Assembly (NCBI RefSeq): GCF_001042615.1
Contig: NZ_AP012327.1
Location: 1,798,001-1,862,000 of the forward strand
Direction of reading: 5' to 3'
DNA from: Bifidobacterium catenulatum subsp. kashiwanohense JCM 15439 = DSM 21854
GTDB taxonomy: Bacteria > Actinomycetota > Actinomycetes > Actinomycetales > Bifidobacteriaceae
Length of the DNA: 64,000 bases
The translations under genes were made by a program, and so were the position numbers. The notes under the pieces were generated by a model. That model was given only the letters and a program-made list of their open reading frames with translations. It did no database searches and was not told where the DNA came from. Position 1 is the stretch's first letter. Each line of letters starts with the position of its first letter. Positions 20,847 to 31,180 of the stretch are shown here, in pieces.

Positions 20847-22274
20847 ATGGAAGCCATGGATAGCATTCCCCCTCAAATCCCTGGGTACACATTCGCCCAG
20901 AAGTTGGGGTCCGGTTCCGAAGCGAACGTGTACTTGTATCAGCAGCTTTCCCCCAGCCGTCAGGTGGCCATCAAAGTCAGCAAGGAAATGCTCGACCCGC
21001 GCGCGGCGGCAAGATTCCGTTCCGAAGCGAACTTCATGGGCAAAATCTCATCACACCCTTACATTCTTTCGGTGTACGAAAGCGGCGTCACCGCCACAGG
21101 CAACGGCTACACCGTGTTCGAATACGCTCCGGGAGGCAATTACAAGACCTTCCTGGAATCCAACCGTCTCAACGCAGACCAGATGCTCACCGTCGGCATC
21201 AATCTAGCAAGCGCCCTTTCCACTGCGCATCGCGAAGGCATCATCCACCGCGACATCAAGCCCAGCAATATTCTCATCAACACGCACGGCATGCCCATGC
21301 TTTCCGATTTCGGCATCGCGAGAACGATTTACGGACGCCCCGGAATCGGCTACACCATCGCGTGGGCTCCGCCGGAAGTGCTTGCGAAGAACGGCGGAGG
21401 CAACGAATCCTCCGACATTTATTCTCTGGGGGCGACGCTGTTTGCCATGCTGACGGGCCAGTCGCCGTACGAATACGGCTATTCCGAAGCTCTTGGCGCA
21501 ACCCGAGGCAAAGAACGCGGCACTCTACTGAGGAACATCATTCTCACCAATCCGCCACCCAAGCTCAACAGTCCGGATGTTCCTCCACAAGTGGAGCGGA
21601 TCCTGCGCAAGGCGTTGAATGAAACGCCGGAGGACCGATATTATTCCGCATATGATTTCGCGCGCGACATGCAGCGTGTGCAGCAGGAATTGTATGGACA
21701 TGCCACGCCGACCACGGTTGAGGGGGAACCGCCGTTCCCACAGAACCTGTATGCACAGTCGCAGGCGAACATTCAGGTTTCGCCAACTGCCCCAAAGCAG
21801 CGCAGCATTTGGGCCAAGCCTCTTACGATCGTTGTTTCGGTGGTCGCCGCGATTGCAGCCGTCGAGCTGGCGTTCGCGTATGTGATCATGCCGAATATGG
21901 ATTCCGTCTCAGACAACAGCAGCGTGCAAATCAAGAATCCGGAAACGTATGATCCGGAGAACGATTCGCCTGATTCGGCCATCACCACCGGCAGTGTGCC
22001 CAGTGTCGAGAATCTGACCGGGTCATATTCCGCCGATGGCGGCAGTGTGCAGTTCACTTGGGCGAATCCCGACCCGCAGAACGGGGATTCATACGCATGG
22101 TCGATGGTCGGCAATGCTGGTGTTAATCCGAATACCCAGGGAACCACCACCACCGACACGCATATCAGCATCGAACCCGCCGACGGCTCGCAGACCTGCA
22201 TTCAGGTGAGCCTCATCCGAGCCGACCGTCAGATGTCACAGAATCCTGCGATCGCGTGCGCAGCCAAACCATAA
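20847..22274 (+). CDS. pkb2: Membrane Ser/Thr protein kinase (Pkb2-like)
   Basis: Hanks-type kinase of 475 residues. The Gly-rich loop GSGSEAN (21-27), VAIK lysine (K43), HRDIKPSN (~134) and DFGIAR (~154) are intact, so it should be active. One transmembrane helix (about 320-345) separates the cytoplasmic kinase from an extracellular tail of ~130 residues that looks like one beta-sandwich (FN3/Ig-like), not PASTA repeats. The frame opens earlier, but GAGGAAAGAG before the ATG at 20847 sets the start. It is the first gene of the cluster that continues with fn3, moxR, duf58 and tgm, the order reported for bifidobacterial Pkb2. Likely substrates lie in the same cluster (inference). Confidence 0.92.
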   Translation: MEAMDSIPPQIPGYTFAQKLGSGSEANVYLYQQLSPSRQVAIKVSKEMLDPRAAARFRSEANFMGKISSHPYILSVYESGVTATGNGYTVFEYAPGGNYKTFLESNRLNADQMLTVGINLASALSTAHREGIIHRDIKPSNILINTHGMPMLSDFGIARTIYGRPGIGYTIAWAPPEVLAKNGGGNESSDIYSLGATLFAMLTGQSPYEYGYSEALGATRGKERGTLLRNIILTNPPPKLNSPDVPPQVERILRKALNETPEDRYYSAYDFARDMQRVQQELYGHATPTTVEGEPPFPQNLYAQSQANIQVSPTAPKQRSIWAKPLTIVVSVVAAIAAVELAFAYVIMPNMDSVSDNSSVQIKNPETYDPENDSPDSAITTGSVPSVENLTGSYSADGGSVQFTWANPDPQNGDSYAWSMVGNAGVNPNTQGTTTTDTHISIEPADGSQTCIQVSLIRADRQMSQNPAIACAAKP

Positions 22275-22381
22275 GCATCACAGCACTTCATAACAGGGTT
22301 GGCCAATGGCATTATTCAATCGCAGGCGATGTCCGGAACGAACACAACGACCATCGAAACGCTCAAGGAAGAACCGAAAAA

Positions 22382-25300
22382 ATGGGCAAACGCAAGAACG
22401 CAGCCAATCAGTCGGCACAATCGCACGAACGACAATTGCGCTTCGGACCGATGATGCGCAAACTGCTGTTGCCGTCGAGAAGCAGACGGTGGATCACGCC
22501 GATCGTCATGCTGTTTCTGCTGCTGGGCATCATCGCAGGCGCGTTCATCGTCAGTTCGGTGACACAACAGCATGTACAACTTGACGACGGCACCGTGTGG
22601 ATCACTTCGCTGAAGGACCGCAAGGCCGCACGATTCAATGCGAAAAACAAGGATGTGGACGCTGGAGTCTCGTCCGCAGCCTCCCGTTTCGACGTGGCCC
22701 AACATAATGGCAGCACCGTGATTTCCGAAGGTACGAAAGCCAGCAACATCGCAGCTTCCACAATCAGCGAAACCGGCAACACCGCCATCAAAACGGATAT
22801 CGAAACCATTGTCGGAGGCGATACCGCAGCGTTCATCAACGTCAAAACCGGCAATGTGTGGGTGGGATCCGCTTCCGATGTGCAATCCGTCAATCCAACC
22901 ACCGACAAGCCGAAAATGAAACTGGGATCCGGTGGAAGAATCACGGTGACGCATAACGGAACCGTGTACGGATATCGTGCTTCCGATGGCGCGGTGATGA
23001 GCATCGACAAGTCGCAAGGCGCGTGCGAGCAAGCCGGCACGATAGAAGGCGCGCCGCATGCCGAATCGTTCACCGTCATCGGCGAAACCCCGGTCGTGGC
23101 GGCGAAAGGCACCGTGTATTGGCCGCAGGGAAGCGCAGCCATCAATCTGCAGGGCAGCATGACCTTGCAGGCCCCTTCCACGGACGGCAAACAAAACGGA
23201 TGGGTGGCCGTGGCGACACCACGCGGGCTCGCAACGGTGAACCTCAGCACCAAGAAAACCTCTGAAACACCAAATCCCGGCAAAGGCGAGCCCGCCCAGC
23301 CGGTATCCACAGGCGGATGCGTATTCGCCGCGTGGGCGCAGAAAGCCAACAATTACGCCAAAGTATGCTCCGCCGACGGTTCGGACATGGCATTCGACAC
23401 CCTGACCAACATCAACGCCACTTCGGAACTGATATTTCGCACCAACCATCGTCTGGTCATACTCAATGACGTGGTCAACGGCAACGTCTGGAATCCGCAG
23501 GAATCCACCAAAGTCATCAAAATCCAATGGAATAAGGTGGAAACCAAACAGTCGAAGCAACAGGAACAGAACAACGACAGTGCCAACAACCAGCATAATT
23601 TCAGCAAAACCTGCTCGTCGCAATCCGGGCAGATCAAAGCGGAAGACGATTCGTTCGGCGCGAGAACAGGATCGCAGCAGATCCTCGACGTGCTTCGCAA
23701 CGACGAGCAGACCGACTGTTCCGTGCTGCGCATCACCTTGGTAAGTGCCCCGGACGGGGCCAACATCAGCGTCTCGCCCGTATACGACGGACGATATCTG
23801 CAGCTCGACGCATCCGCGGCAGCCGAAGGATCGGCATCGTTCAGCTATGAGATTTCCGACGGGCGCGGGCAGACATCCAACGCCAAAGTGAACCTCACCT
23901 TGGTCGGAGGCGACGACAACGCGCCCCAGCAAACCGATACGCCACCGGAAATCGACGTGGAGCAAGGAGCCACCTACACCACTAACGCATTGGGCAGCTT
24001 CTCCGACCCCGACGGCGATCCGCTCACGCTCGTATCCGCAACCCCGCAGAACACCGACCAGGTGACCGTCTCCACGCGAGCCGATGGGCAGCTCGTATTC
24101 AACGCGGGATCCATGTCTTCCGGACGCGCCGGCATCGAAGTAACCGTTTCCGACGGCCAGCAGACCGGCACCGGCATGGTGTATTTCTCAGTGAAACCGG
24201 CCAACACGTTGGCCGCGGTAATCGATCCGGTAGTCAAGCAGATCACGCCAGACACGCGCACCACCGTTTCGCTCAAACAATACGTGCACGGTACCTCGGC
24301 CGAGCCCGCGCAGCTGACCGCCGTGGAAACCCCATCCGGCGCTTCCACCACCATGAACGCCGCCGACATGTCGTTCACCTTCAGCGCATCCAACCCCGGT
24401 ACCTATTATGTGCCCTACACCATCACGCAAGGATCCATTCCCGCGACAGGCCTGGCCCGCATCGAAGTGCAGGCCGTGGCCGGAGACTCCGCCAAGCCCA
24501 TCGCCGCCAACGACGTGGCGCTGCTCGGCGCCGACAACACCGCGATCGTGGAGCCCCTGGCCAACGACGTCGACCCGATGGGCGGCGTATTGTCCGTGAC
24601 CAACGTGACCACCGACGCGGCAAACGGCATCAAAGCCGGCGTCGTAAGCAACAAACGCGTCTACATCACCGCACGGCAGATACCGACCGAACCCGTGCAA
24701 ATCAAATACGGCGTAGCCAACGCGGCAGGCACGTCGACCGGCGTGATCGTACTGCAGCCGCCGGCATTGACCACCTCCAACTCCGTGCCGAAAGCCGACA
24801 ACATCACCACGCAGGTACGCACCGACGGCATTGTTTCCATCAACGTGCTCGACCACGTTACCTACGCCGACGGCACCACGGTAAGTCTGCAAAACGACCT
24901 GCAATACGACAAGAACACGTTCAAAGGACTCGTATTCGTATCAGGCAACACCGTACGATACCAAGCATCCGACCAAACCGGATCCTTCCCCGTAACGTAC
25001 ACGGTCAAAGACAATCTCGGCAACGCGGCATCCGCCACAATCACCATCAACGTGCATCAAAAAGACGCCGAAAACAAGGCGGCGCCAACACCATCCGACG
25101 TTGAGGCACAGGTTGCTGCAGGGCAGAAAGTCCAAATCCCGATCACCTTGACCGGCATCGACGCCGATGGTGACGACGTGCAGCTGCTCGGTCTCGGCAA
25201 CAAGGCTCCGACGCTCGGACGCATCAGCGAAGTCGGAGCCACCTACCTGGTATACGAGGCATATGCCGACTCCACAGGAACCGACACCTTCTCATACGCC

Positions 25301-28300
25301 GTCGAAGACTGGACCGGCCAACGATCCCAAGCGCAGATCCGCGTGGGCGTGTTCAAATCCGGCACCGACTCGGGCGTGTACGCGCGCGACGACGAAATCA
25401 CATTGCGTCCCAGCACCGCGGCAACCGTACCCGTGGCGCAAAACGACATTTCCGGAGACAGCACCGACCTGACCGTCAGCGAAGACGTCGAATCGCAAGA
25501 CATCAGCAATGTGACCGTAGTGGATAATGCGCTCGCCTTCACCACACCGCAGCAGGCGGGTACCTATTACGTGGCGTATACGGTCAAAGACAAAGCCGGA
25601 TTGTCTGACACCGCAACATTGACGGTGAACGTCGATGGCAACGCCACCATCGAACCGCCGACCGCATACGACTATCGTGTGCCTTCTTCGGCGACGATCG
25701 ACAAGAAATCGGTCGACGTGGACGTTTCGCAATGGATCGCGAACCCTTCCGGCAGCGCCGACGAACTGCACGTGGCCGTTGATGATTCGGCCACCGACCA
25801 TGCGCATGTCAGGGGCGGAGACAAGTCCACGACCATTACCGTGGAATTGACGGACGAGGCGCGAGCCGTGCCATACACCGTGACCAACACGACGTATGAC
25901 ATCACATCCACGGCGTTCATCCAAGTGCCCGCATACGGCGTGTTTCCGCCGATCCTTCGACCGAAAGCGCCGGCTTTGAAGGCGAACGCACGCGAGACGA
26001 TCACCATCAATATCGCCGATTACGTGCGTGTGGGCGCAGGCAAGACCGCGTATGTGGATGGCGCTGATTCGGTGAGCGCCACGAAGGCTGCGGACGGCGA
26101 CCTGTATGTGAACGACCAGATGTTGAAGTTCACCGCGCCGAAGGATTACTCCGGCCCCGCGTCCATTACCTTCACCGCGGTGGATGGCAAGCGCGACAAG
26201 AACGACAAGGTGAAAATCATCAATTCGGCGGTGCTGACGTTGCCGATCACCGTAATCGGGCGCGACGTGCCCGCGCCGACATTCTCTTCGTCCACCATCG
26301 ACGTGGTCGCCGGCGAAAGCGCCACCACCATTGATCTGACCGCATTGACCCATTCGGCGTCCGACCTGTACGACGATGAAAAGCGGTACACGTATTCGGG
26401 TGGCGCTGATTCCGACCAGGTGAGCGCCAAGGTGAGTTCGAACGGCAAACTGACCGTGTCCGCCGACAAGACCACGTCGCCGGGAACTACGGTGAGCGTG
26501 CCCATTTCGATCCAATATTCGAAGGGCACGGTGAGCGCAGGCGTCACAGTTCGTGTGACGGCATCCAACAGGCCTTTGGCGCGCATCAACGCGAAAGCCA
26601 TGAAAGTCAAGGCGGGAAGCAGCGAGGAAGTGAACCTGCTTGCCGACGCGTACAATCCGTTCCCCGATTCCACGTTGACCGTGATCGGATGCACGTCCGA
26701 TGGCGCGTCGAAGCTGACCGTGGACTGTCCGGCCAACGGTGTGGTGTCGATCAGCGCAGCTTCCGACATCGGCGCGAGCACCAACAAGGTGATCATCAAC
26801 GTGCGTGATGCCACCAATACGAAGGAACGTGAGGTGACAGGCACCATCAGCGTTTCGTTAATGGACAAGCCGGATGCGCCTCTGCTCTCCCCCATCGCGG
26901 GAGACCCGCAGGATGGCGCGGTAAATCTGAGTTGGACGGCCGGCTCTTCGAACGGCAGCCCAATCAGCGAATACAAGGTGACGTGGAGCGGCAACGGTTC
27001 CGGCGAGAAATCGTGCGGTTCCGTGACCTCCTGCCAGATTATCGGTTTGAAGAACGGCAAGACGTACTCGTTCAAGGTGCAAGCCAAGAATGAGGTCGGC
27101 TGGTCGAAGGAGTCGAACGGCGTGGAGGGCACGCCTGACAAGCTTCCGGACGCGCCGACCGACGTGAAGGCCGAAGCCGGAAAGAACACCGTTGTTGTCA
27201 CATGGAAGGCTCCGGAAGGCAATTTCTCCGCCGTCGACGGCTATGAGGTGACATTAAATGGGTCCAATATAACGAATCCGACGCAAAAGGTTGAAGGTAC
27301 AAGCTTCACGTTCAAATTCAACGACAATGCGATTACCAATGGCGCATCCTATACAGCCACGGTCAAGGCGCATAACAAGATGAACTGGAGTCAGCCCTCC
27401 GTCGCATCCAATGCCGTTTCGCCTTGGGGCACGCCCGACAGACCGACCATCTCAGCAGTGCAGAATAGCGACAAGATTGTGGTGAGCGGGCGAATCAATG
27501 ACGCCCGCAACTCGAAATACCAGTCGATTACGGTAAGTATCAGGAACGAAGACAAATCCGTGGAGGCCAATGCCACGGACTATTCCGTCGAATTCGACAT
27601 CAAGAACGAGTGGTATTACAAAGAGATTAAGCCGACGATTACCGTGGTCACGGAACGCAGTGGCTCATTGAGCAGCGAAACGTCCGTTTCGCCCTTCACG
27701 GCAGTCGATCCCCCCACCAATGTGAAGCTGGAACTCAACAACAATATATGTGTGGCGTCCTGGTCCAAAAAAGGACGCGTCACGGGCTTTGTTGTAAAGG
27801 CCAAGGATTATTACAATGATGATGTTCACGAGAACAGAGCAGAGTGGCCGCTTTCCGGTAATTGGAGCACCTGCGATACGGTAAATGTCCAACAATACTT
27901 CATTGATACGTCACATATCAGCACCCCTGAAACTGCCAACAGCAATACCGTCGGCAACAAAACCAAGGCGGAAATCACCACCATGCCGACCCTTGCCTGG
28001 GATGCCAATGCCACGAATCTCATCAAGGTCGCCGGCGGATCGGTGAAAACGTGGAATCAAATTGGCAGCTACTCCTTCGTATTCACCGGAGGTGGCAAAA
28101 CATACGAAATCCCTTGGACCCAAGGTACCAGTCAGTTGAACGCCGAAAAGCTGCCAACTGGGGTCGACTACACATGGAAGTTCAAAGTCACCGGTCCAGA
28201 CCCGGCACTCAACAACGAGGCAGACGGATCAACGATCAAAGACTCCGACCGCTATAGCGAGCCGACCACCGATCCTGAGACTGACCCCAATCCGGACCAG

Positions 28301-28411
28301 TCGGAATCAAAGCAAAGTGGCACCCCTACGGCTTCATCCGTAGCTCTTTCCACCATTGATGGAAAAAGCAAGCCGTGGGTGAGAGGCTTGGCCTATTACG
28401 CCAATCGCTAG
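22382..28411 (+). CDS. fn3: Giant membrane-anchored surface protein with Ig-like and FN3 domains
   Basis: 2009 residues. A short basic cytoplasmic head and one membrane helix (~35-58) come first. A beta-rich domain follows, with repeated 'NG-x-V-W/Y' strands resembling a propeller (~60-400). Next is a long tandem run of ~95-residue Ig/cadherin-like domains (~430-1490; e.g. FSDPDGDPLTL, ITVTYTVKDNLGN-type strands), then two clear FN3 domains (about 1494-1583 and 1587-1683) and a C-terminal region of unclear fold. There is no LPXTG or C-terminal anchor, so the C-terminus points outward. The FN3 domains end in GWSKES and NWSQPS, recalling the WSXWS box of cytokine receptors noted for this family. 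Composition becomes A+T-richer after about 27240. Likely a host- or cell-contact protein (inference). Confidence 0.9.
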   Translation: MGKRKNAANQSAQSHERQLRFGPMMRKLLLPSRSRRWITPIVMLFLLLGIIAGAFIVSSVTQQHVQLDDGTVWITSLKDRKAARFNAKNKDVDAGVSSAASRFDVAQHNGSTVISEGTKASNIAASTISETGNTAIKTDIETIVGGDTAAFINVKTGNVWVGSASDVQSVNPTTDKPKMKLGSGGRITVTHNGTVYGYRASDGAVMSIDKSQGACEQAGTIEGAPHAESFTVIGETPVVAAKGTVYWPQGSAAINLQGSMTLQAPSTDGKQNGWVAVATPRGLATVNLSTKKTSETPNPGKGEPAQPVSTGGCVFAAWAQKANNYAKVCSADGSDMAFDTLTNINATSELIFRTNHRLVILNDVVNGNVWNPQESTKVIKIQWNKVETKQSKQQEQNNDSANNQHNFSKTCSSQSGQIKAEDDSFGARTGSQQILDVLRNDEQTDCSVLRITLVSAPDGANISVSPVYDGRYLQLDASAAAEGSASFSYEISDGRGQTSNAKVNLTLVGGDDNAPQQTDTPPEIDVEQGATYTTNALGSFSDPDGDPLTLVSATPQNTDQVTVSTRADGQLVFNAGSMSSGRAGIEVTVSDGQQTGTGMVYFSVKPANTLAAVIDPVVKQITPDTRTTVSLKQYVHGTSAEPAQLTAVETPSGASTTMNAADMSFTFSASNPGTYYVPYTITQGSIPATGLARIEVQAVAGDSAKPIAANDVALLGADNTAIVEPLANDVDPMGGVLSVTNVTTDAANGIKAGVVSNKRVYITARQIPTEPVQIKYGVANAAGTSTGVIVLQPPALTTSNSVPKADNITTQVRTDGIVSINVLDHVTYADGTTVSLQNDLQYDKNTFKGLVFVSGNTVRYQASDQTGSFPVTYTVKDNLGNAASATITINVHQKDAENKAAPTPSDVEAQVAAGQKVQIPITLTGIDADGDDVQLLGLGNKAPTLGRISEVGATYLVYEAYADSTGTDTFSYAVEDWTGQRSQAQIRVGVFKSGTDSGVYARDDEITLRPSTAATVPVAQNDISGDSTDLTVSEDVESQDISNVTVVDNALAFTTPQQAGTYYVAYTVKDKAGLSDTATLTVNVDGNATIEPPTAYDYRVPSSATIDKKSVDVDVSQWIANPSGSADELHVAVDDSATDHAHVRGGDKSTTITVELTDEARAVPYTVTNTTYDITSTAFIQVPAYGVFPPILRPKAPALKANARETITINIADYVRVGAGKTAYVDGADSVSATKAADGDLYVNDQMLKFTAPKDYSGPASITFTAVDGKRDKNDKVKIINSAVLTLPITVIGRDVPAPTFSSSTIDVVAGESATTIDLTALTHSASDLYDDEKRYTYSGGADSDQVSAKVSSNGKLTVSADKTTSPGTTVSVPISIQYSKGTVSAGVTVRVTASNRPLARINAKAMKVKAGSSEEVNLLADAYNPFPDSTLTVIGCTSDGASKLTVDCPANGVVSISAASDIGASTNKVIINVRDATNTKEREVTGTISVSLMDKPDAPLLSPIAGDPQDGAVNLSWTAGSSNGSPISEYKVTWSGNGSGEKSCGSVTSCQIIGLKNGKTYSFKVQAKNEVGWSKESNGVEGTPDKLPDAPTDVKAEAGKNTVVVTWKAPEGNFSAVDGYEVTLNGSNITNPTQKVEGTSFTFKFNDNAITNGASYTATVKAHNKMNWSQPSVASNAVSPWGTPDRPTISAVQNSDKIVVSGRINDARNSKYQSITVSIRNEDKSVEANATDYSVEFDIKNEWYYKEIKPTITVVTERSGSLSSETSVSPFTAVDPPTNVKLELNNNICVASWSKKGRVTGFVVKAKDYYNDDVHENRAEWPLSGNWSTCDTVNVQQYFIDTSHISTPETANSNTVGNKTKAEITTMPTLAWDANATNLIKVAGGSVKTWNQIGSYSFVFTGGGKTYEIPWTQGTSQLNAEKLPTGVDYTWKFKVTGPDPALNNEADGSTIKDSDRYSEPTTDPETDPNPDQSESKQSGTPTASSVALSTIDGKSKPWVRGLAYYANR

Positions 28412-28492
28412 CCGGTACGGCAATCTCGACGAACAATCCAATATCGACAGCCAATCATCAATACGACCAACAGAAGCAAACAAGGAGCACCC

Positions 28493-29869
28493 ATGAGCAA
28501 CGAAAACGACGACGCCACCCAGCTGGGTTCCATCAGGCACCATATGAACAAGCCGCAACAGCCCGGCAATCCGCAGGCACGCCCTGCATTCCAAGCTCCA
28601 AGCCTGCCAACGCATCCGCAGGAGCAAAGCGGCGACGATGAAGGCACGGTACTCAGCACACATAATGAGAACCACTACGCCACCAACACGTTCGATGCCG
28701 ACGATGAAGGCACCATGCTCAGCGCATACAATGCAATGCCCTACAGGCCTGCAATGCCTACGCTTCCAACAACGCAACCCTTGAAGGCGCAACCGGCACA
28801 GCCTGTGCGATTGCAACAACCGTTGCCGCAATCGCAGCCAATTCCGGCAGCGGCATCGCAAGCCAAGCCCGCGCAGCCAGCCGCAACCTCGTCCATGATG
28901 TCCGTCCCACACGCCGACATCACCGAATTCCACAACCAGTTCACCAAATTGGTCGACAGCGTCTCCCAGGTTGTGGTCGGCAAGGAGCAACCGATCCGCC
29001 AATGTGCCACCGCCATGATCGTTGGCGGCCACATTCTGCTTGAAGACAACCCCGGAACAGGCAAGACACAGCTGGCCCGAGGCCTCGCCAACTCCATCGA
29101 CATGTCGTTCAAGCGCATCCAGTTCACTCCGGATCTGCTGCCTTCCGACGTGGTCGGCGTAACCTACTACGACCAGAAGAACAGCGAATTCGAATACCGC
29201 GAAGGCCCGATTTTCGCTTCCGTCGTGCTTGCCGACGAAATCAACCGAGCCTCGCCGAAAACACAGTCCGCACTGCTCGAAGTCATGGAAGAACAGAAAG
29301 TCACCGTCGACGGCGAAACCCACGCGGTACCGCAGCCTTTCATGGTCATCGCCACCCAGAACCCCATAGAACAGCTCGGCACCTACAAACTGCCGGAAGC
29401 GCAGATGGATCGTTTCCTCATCAAAACAACCATCGGCTATCCGAGCCACGACGTGAGCGTGAGCATTCTCAAACAGGTCAACGTCACCGACCGTGCATCC
29501 ACCGTACATGCGGTGCTCACCGGCAACGACGTGCTGCGCATGCGTGCCATCAGCGAAACCGTGCATCTTGACGACGCGATCCTCGAATACATCGTGCGCT
29601 TGGTGGAAGCGACGCGCCACAACGAACGCATCCAGGTCGGATCGTCCATGCGCGGTGCACTCGCGCTGACCCGATGCGCCCGCGTGTGGGCGGCGTCCAA
29701 CAATCGCGGATATGTGGTGCCTGACGATGTGAAGCAGCTGGCTGTCGCTGTGCTCGCGCACCGCATCACGCTCACCGCGGAGGCCACGTTCGCCGGATCC
29801 ACCCCCGAACTGATGATCGAACAGATCCTCGAAAATGTACCCGCACCGACCGTAGGCGTCACCGTCTGA
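28493..29869 (+). CDS. MoxR-family AAA+ ATPase with disordered phospho-motif tail
   Basis: 458 residues. The C-terminal ~320 residues form a MoxR AAA+ domain: Walker A DNPGTGKTQ, Walker B VVLADEINRA, sensor IATQNPIE and the arginine-finger region. MoxR ATPases usually act with the DUF58 protein encoded next. The first ~140 residues are Pro/Gln/Ala-rich and disordered. They carry three similar acidic threonine motifs: DDATQL (T9), DDEGTVLS (T52) and DDEGTMLS (T74). The FHA protein of this locus has two more, so these may be kinase targets read by the FHA domain (inference). AAGGAG lies seven nt before the ATG. It is 81 nt downstream of fn3. Confidence 0.93.
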   Translation: MSNENDDATQLGSIRHHMNKPQQPGNPQARPAFQAPSLPTHPQEQSGDDEGTVLSTHNENHYATNTFDADDEGTMLSAYNAMPYRPAMPTLPTTQPLKAQPAQPVRLQQPLPQSQPIPAAASQAKPAQPAATSSMMSVPHADITEFHNQFTKLVDSVSQVVVGKEQPIRQCATAMIVGGHILLEDNPGTGKTQLARGLANSIDMSFKRIQFTPDLLPSDVVGVTYYDQKNSEFEYREGPIFASVVLADEINRASPKTQSALLEVMEEQKVTVDGETHAVPQPFMVIATQNPIEQLGTYKLPEAQMDRFLIKTTIGYPSHDVSVSILKQVNVTDRASTVHAVLTGNDVLRMRAISETVHLDDAILEYIVRLVEATRHNERIQVGSSMRGALALTRCARVWAASNNRGYVVPDDVKQLAVAVLAHRITLTAEATFAGSTPELMIEQILENVPAPTVGVTV

Positions 29870-29959
29870 AGCGCATACCCAACGCAGCTGCACTGCACGC
29901 GCAGCAAGACAGAAGCACGCAATCGCACGAAACGTTCGTAAACACCCGAAAGGTCAAGT

Positions 29960-31180
29960 ATGCGACAATCCAAAACCATGCAACGCAGGAGAACCATGCA
30001 ACGATCCCTGCGACGCATCAAGCATCGCATCAAACGACTGGTCACCTCATATGTGTCACCGCTCGGATGGACCGTGACCGGACTCGCCATCGCCTCACTC
30101 ATAGCGTTCACGATTCTCGGATGGCATGAACTGTTGGCCATGGCGATCGTATTCGTCTGCATGATGGTCGCCGCCATCTTGCTGTCACTCGGCAACACGT
30201 CGTTCACCGCCACCATAGACGTGTCCAGCAGACGAGTCACCGTGTCAGACACCGTGAAAGTCGGCATGCGCATCGACAATCCGGGACGTACGCCAACCAC
30301 ATCCGCACGAGGCGACCTGCCTATCGGCGACAACCACGAACGATTCTCCATCCCCATGCTCGCCGCCGGCCAATCACGCCAAACAACAGTGGAATTCACC
30401 GCCGTCTCCCGCGCGGTGCTGCCGATCGGACCGCTTTCCATACGCAAAGGCGATCCATTCGGACTTGTACGGCACGAAAAGAAACTCGTCGACCAAATCA
30501 ACGTGTTCATCCACCCGCAAACCGTCATGCTGAACACACTCAACGCCGGAATTCCGCGAGACCTCGAAGGTCAGCCCAGCGGCGAAATCGTCGACGACGA
30601 CCTCGACTTCTACGGACTGCGCGAATACGAGCCGGGCGACGACGTGCGCAACGTGCACTGGCTCAGCTCCGCAAAAACAGGAACGCTGATGATTCGCCAA
30701 TACGAAGCGACCCGACGCACCGACACCTCATTGACCATCAGCGTGAGCCCAGACGACTACCTCAGCTCCGACGAATTCGAACTGGCGGTATCCGTCCACG
30801 CATCCATCGGAGTGCAATGCCTGCTCCAAAACCGCCCGGTAACCGCACATGCAGGAAACGAACACGCCATGCCACGCAACTCCACGGAATTCCTCGACGG
30901 CTGCAGCGCCATCACCCCCGACATCAACGACGATCCGAACCTCGCGCAAACCACCCTCACCCACACCCCCGACTCATCGTTCTACTACATCACCGTCGGC
31001 AGACTCAAAAGCATCGACGAGATCAAACACATGGCGCTCGCACTCCCCCGATCCGCAACCTGCGTGGTACTGCAAACCACCATCGGGCAACCACGCGCCA
31101 TCAAACGATACTCCGACTTCACCCTGGCGACCGTAGGAAACCTAGACGACCTCCCAATAATCATGGGGGTACTGGCATGA
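29960..31180 (+). CDS. DUF58 domain protein
   Basis: 406 residues. A basic head (RRIKHRIKR) and two membrane helices (about 38-75) precede an extracytoplasmic/cytoplasmic beta domain and the DUF58 region with its hallmark YEPGDDVRNVHWLSSAKTG-like segment and a degenerate von Willebrand-type fold. DUF58 proteins are the standard partners of MoxR ATPases, and here they are adjacent. The AAAGG-supported ATG at 29960 is used; nearby in-frame ATGs at 29978 and 29996 are alternatives. The stop overlaps the next gene's start (ATGA), implying coupled translation with the transglutaminase-fold protein. Confidence 0.92.
   Translation: MRQSKTMQRRRTMQRSLRRIKHRIKRLVTSYVSPLGWTVTGLAIASLIAFTILGWHELLAMAIVFVCMMVAAILLSLGNTSFTATIDVSSRRVTVSDTVKVGMRIDNPGRTPTTSARGDLPIGDNHERFSIPMLAAGQSRQTTVEFTAVSRAVLPIGPLSIRKGDPFGLVRHEKKLVDQINVFIHPQTVMLNTLNAGIPRDLEGQPSGEIVDDDLDFYGLREYEPGDDVRNVHWLSSAKTGTLMIRQYEATRRTDTSLTISVSPDDYLSSDEFELAVSVHASIGVQCLLQNRPVTAHAGNEHAMPRNSTEFLDGCSAITPDINDDPNLAQTTLTHTPDSSFYYITVGRLKSIDEIKHMALALPRSATCVVLQTTIGQPRAIKRYSDFTLATVGNLDDLPIIMGVLA

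Noticed and set aside
22316..23965. 549-codon minus-strand frame opposite fn3
   Set aside because: Lies entirely within the fn3 coding sequence on the other strand, with no motif or RBS.
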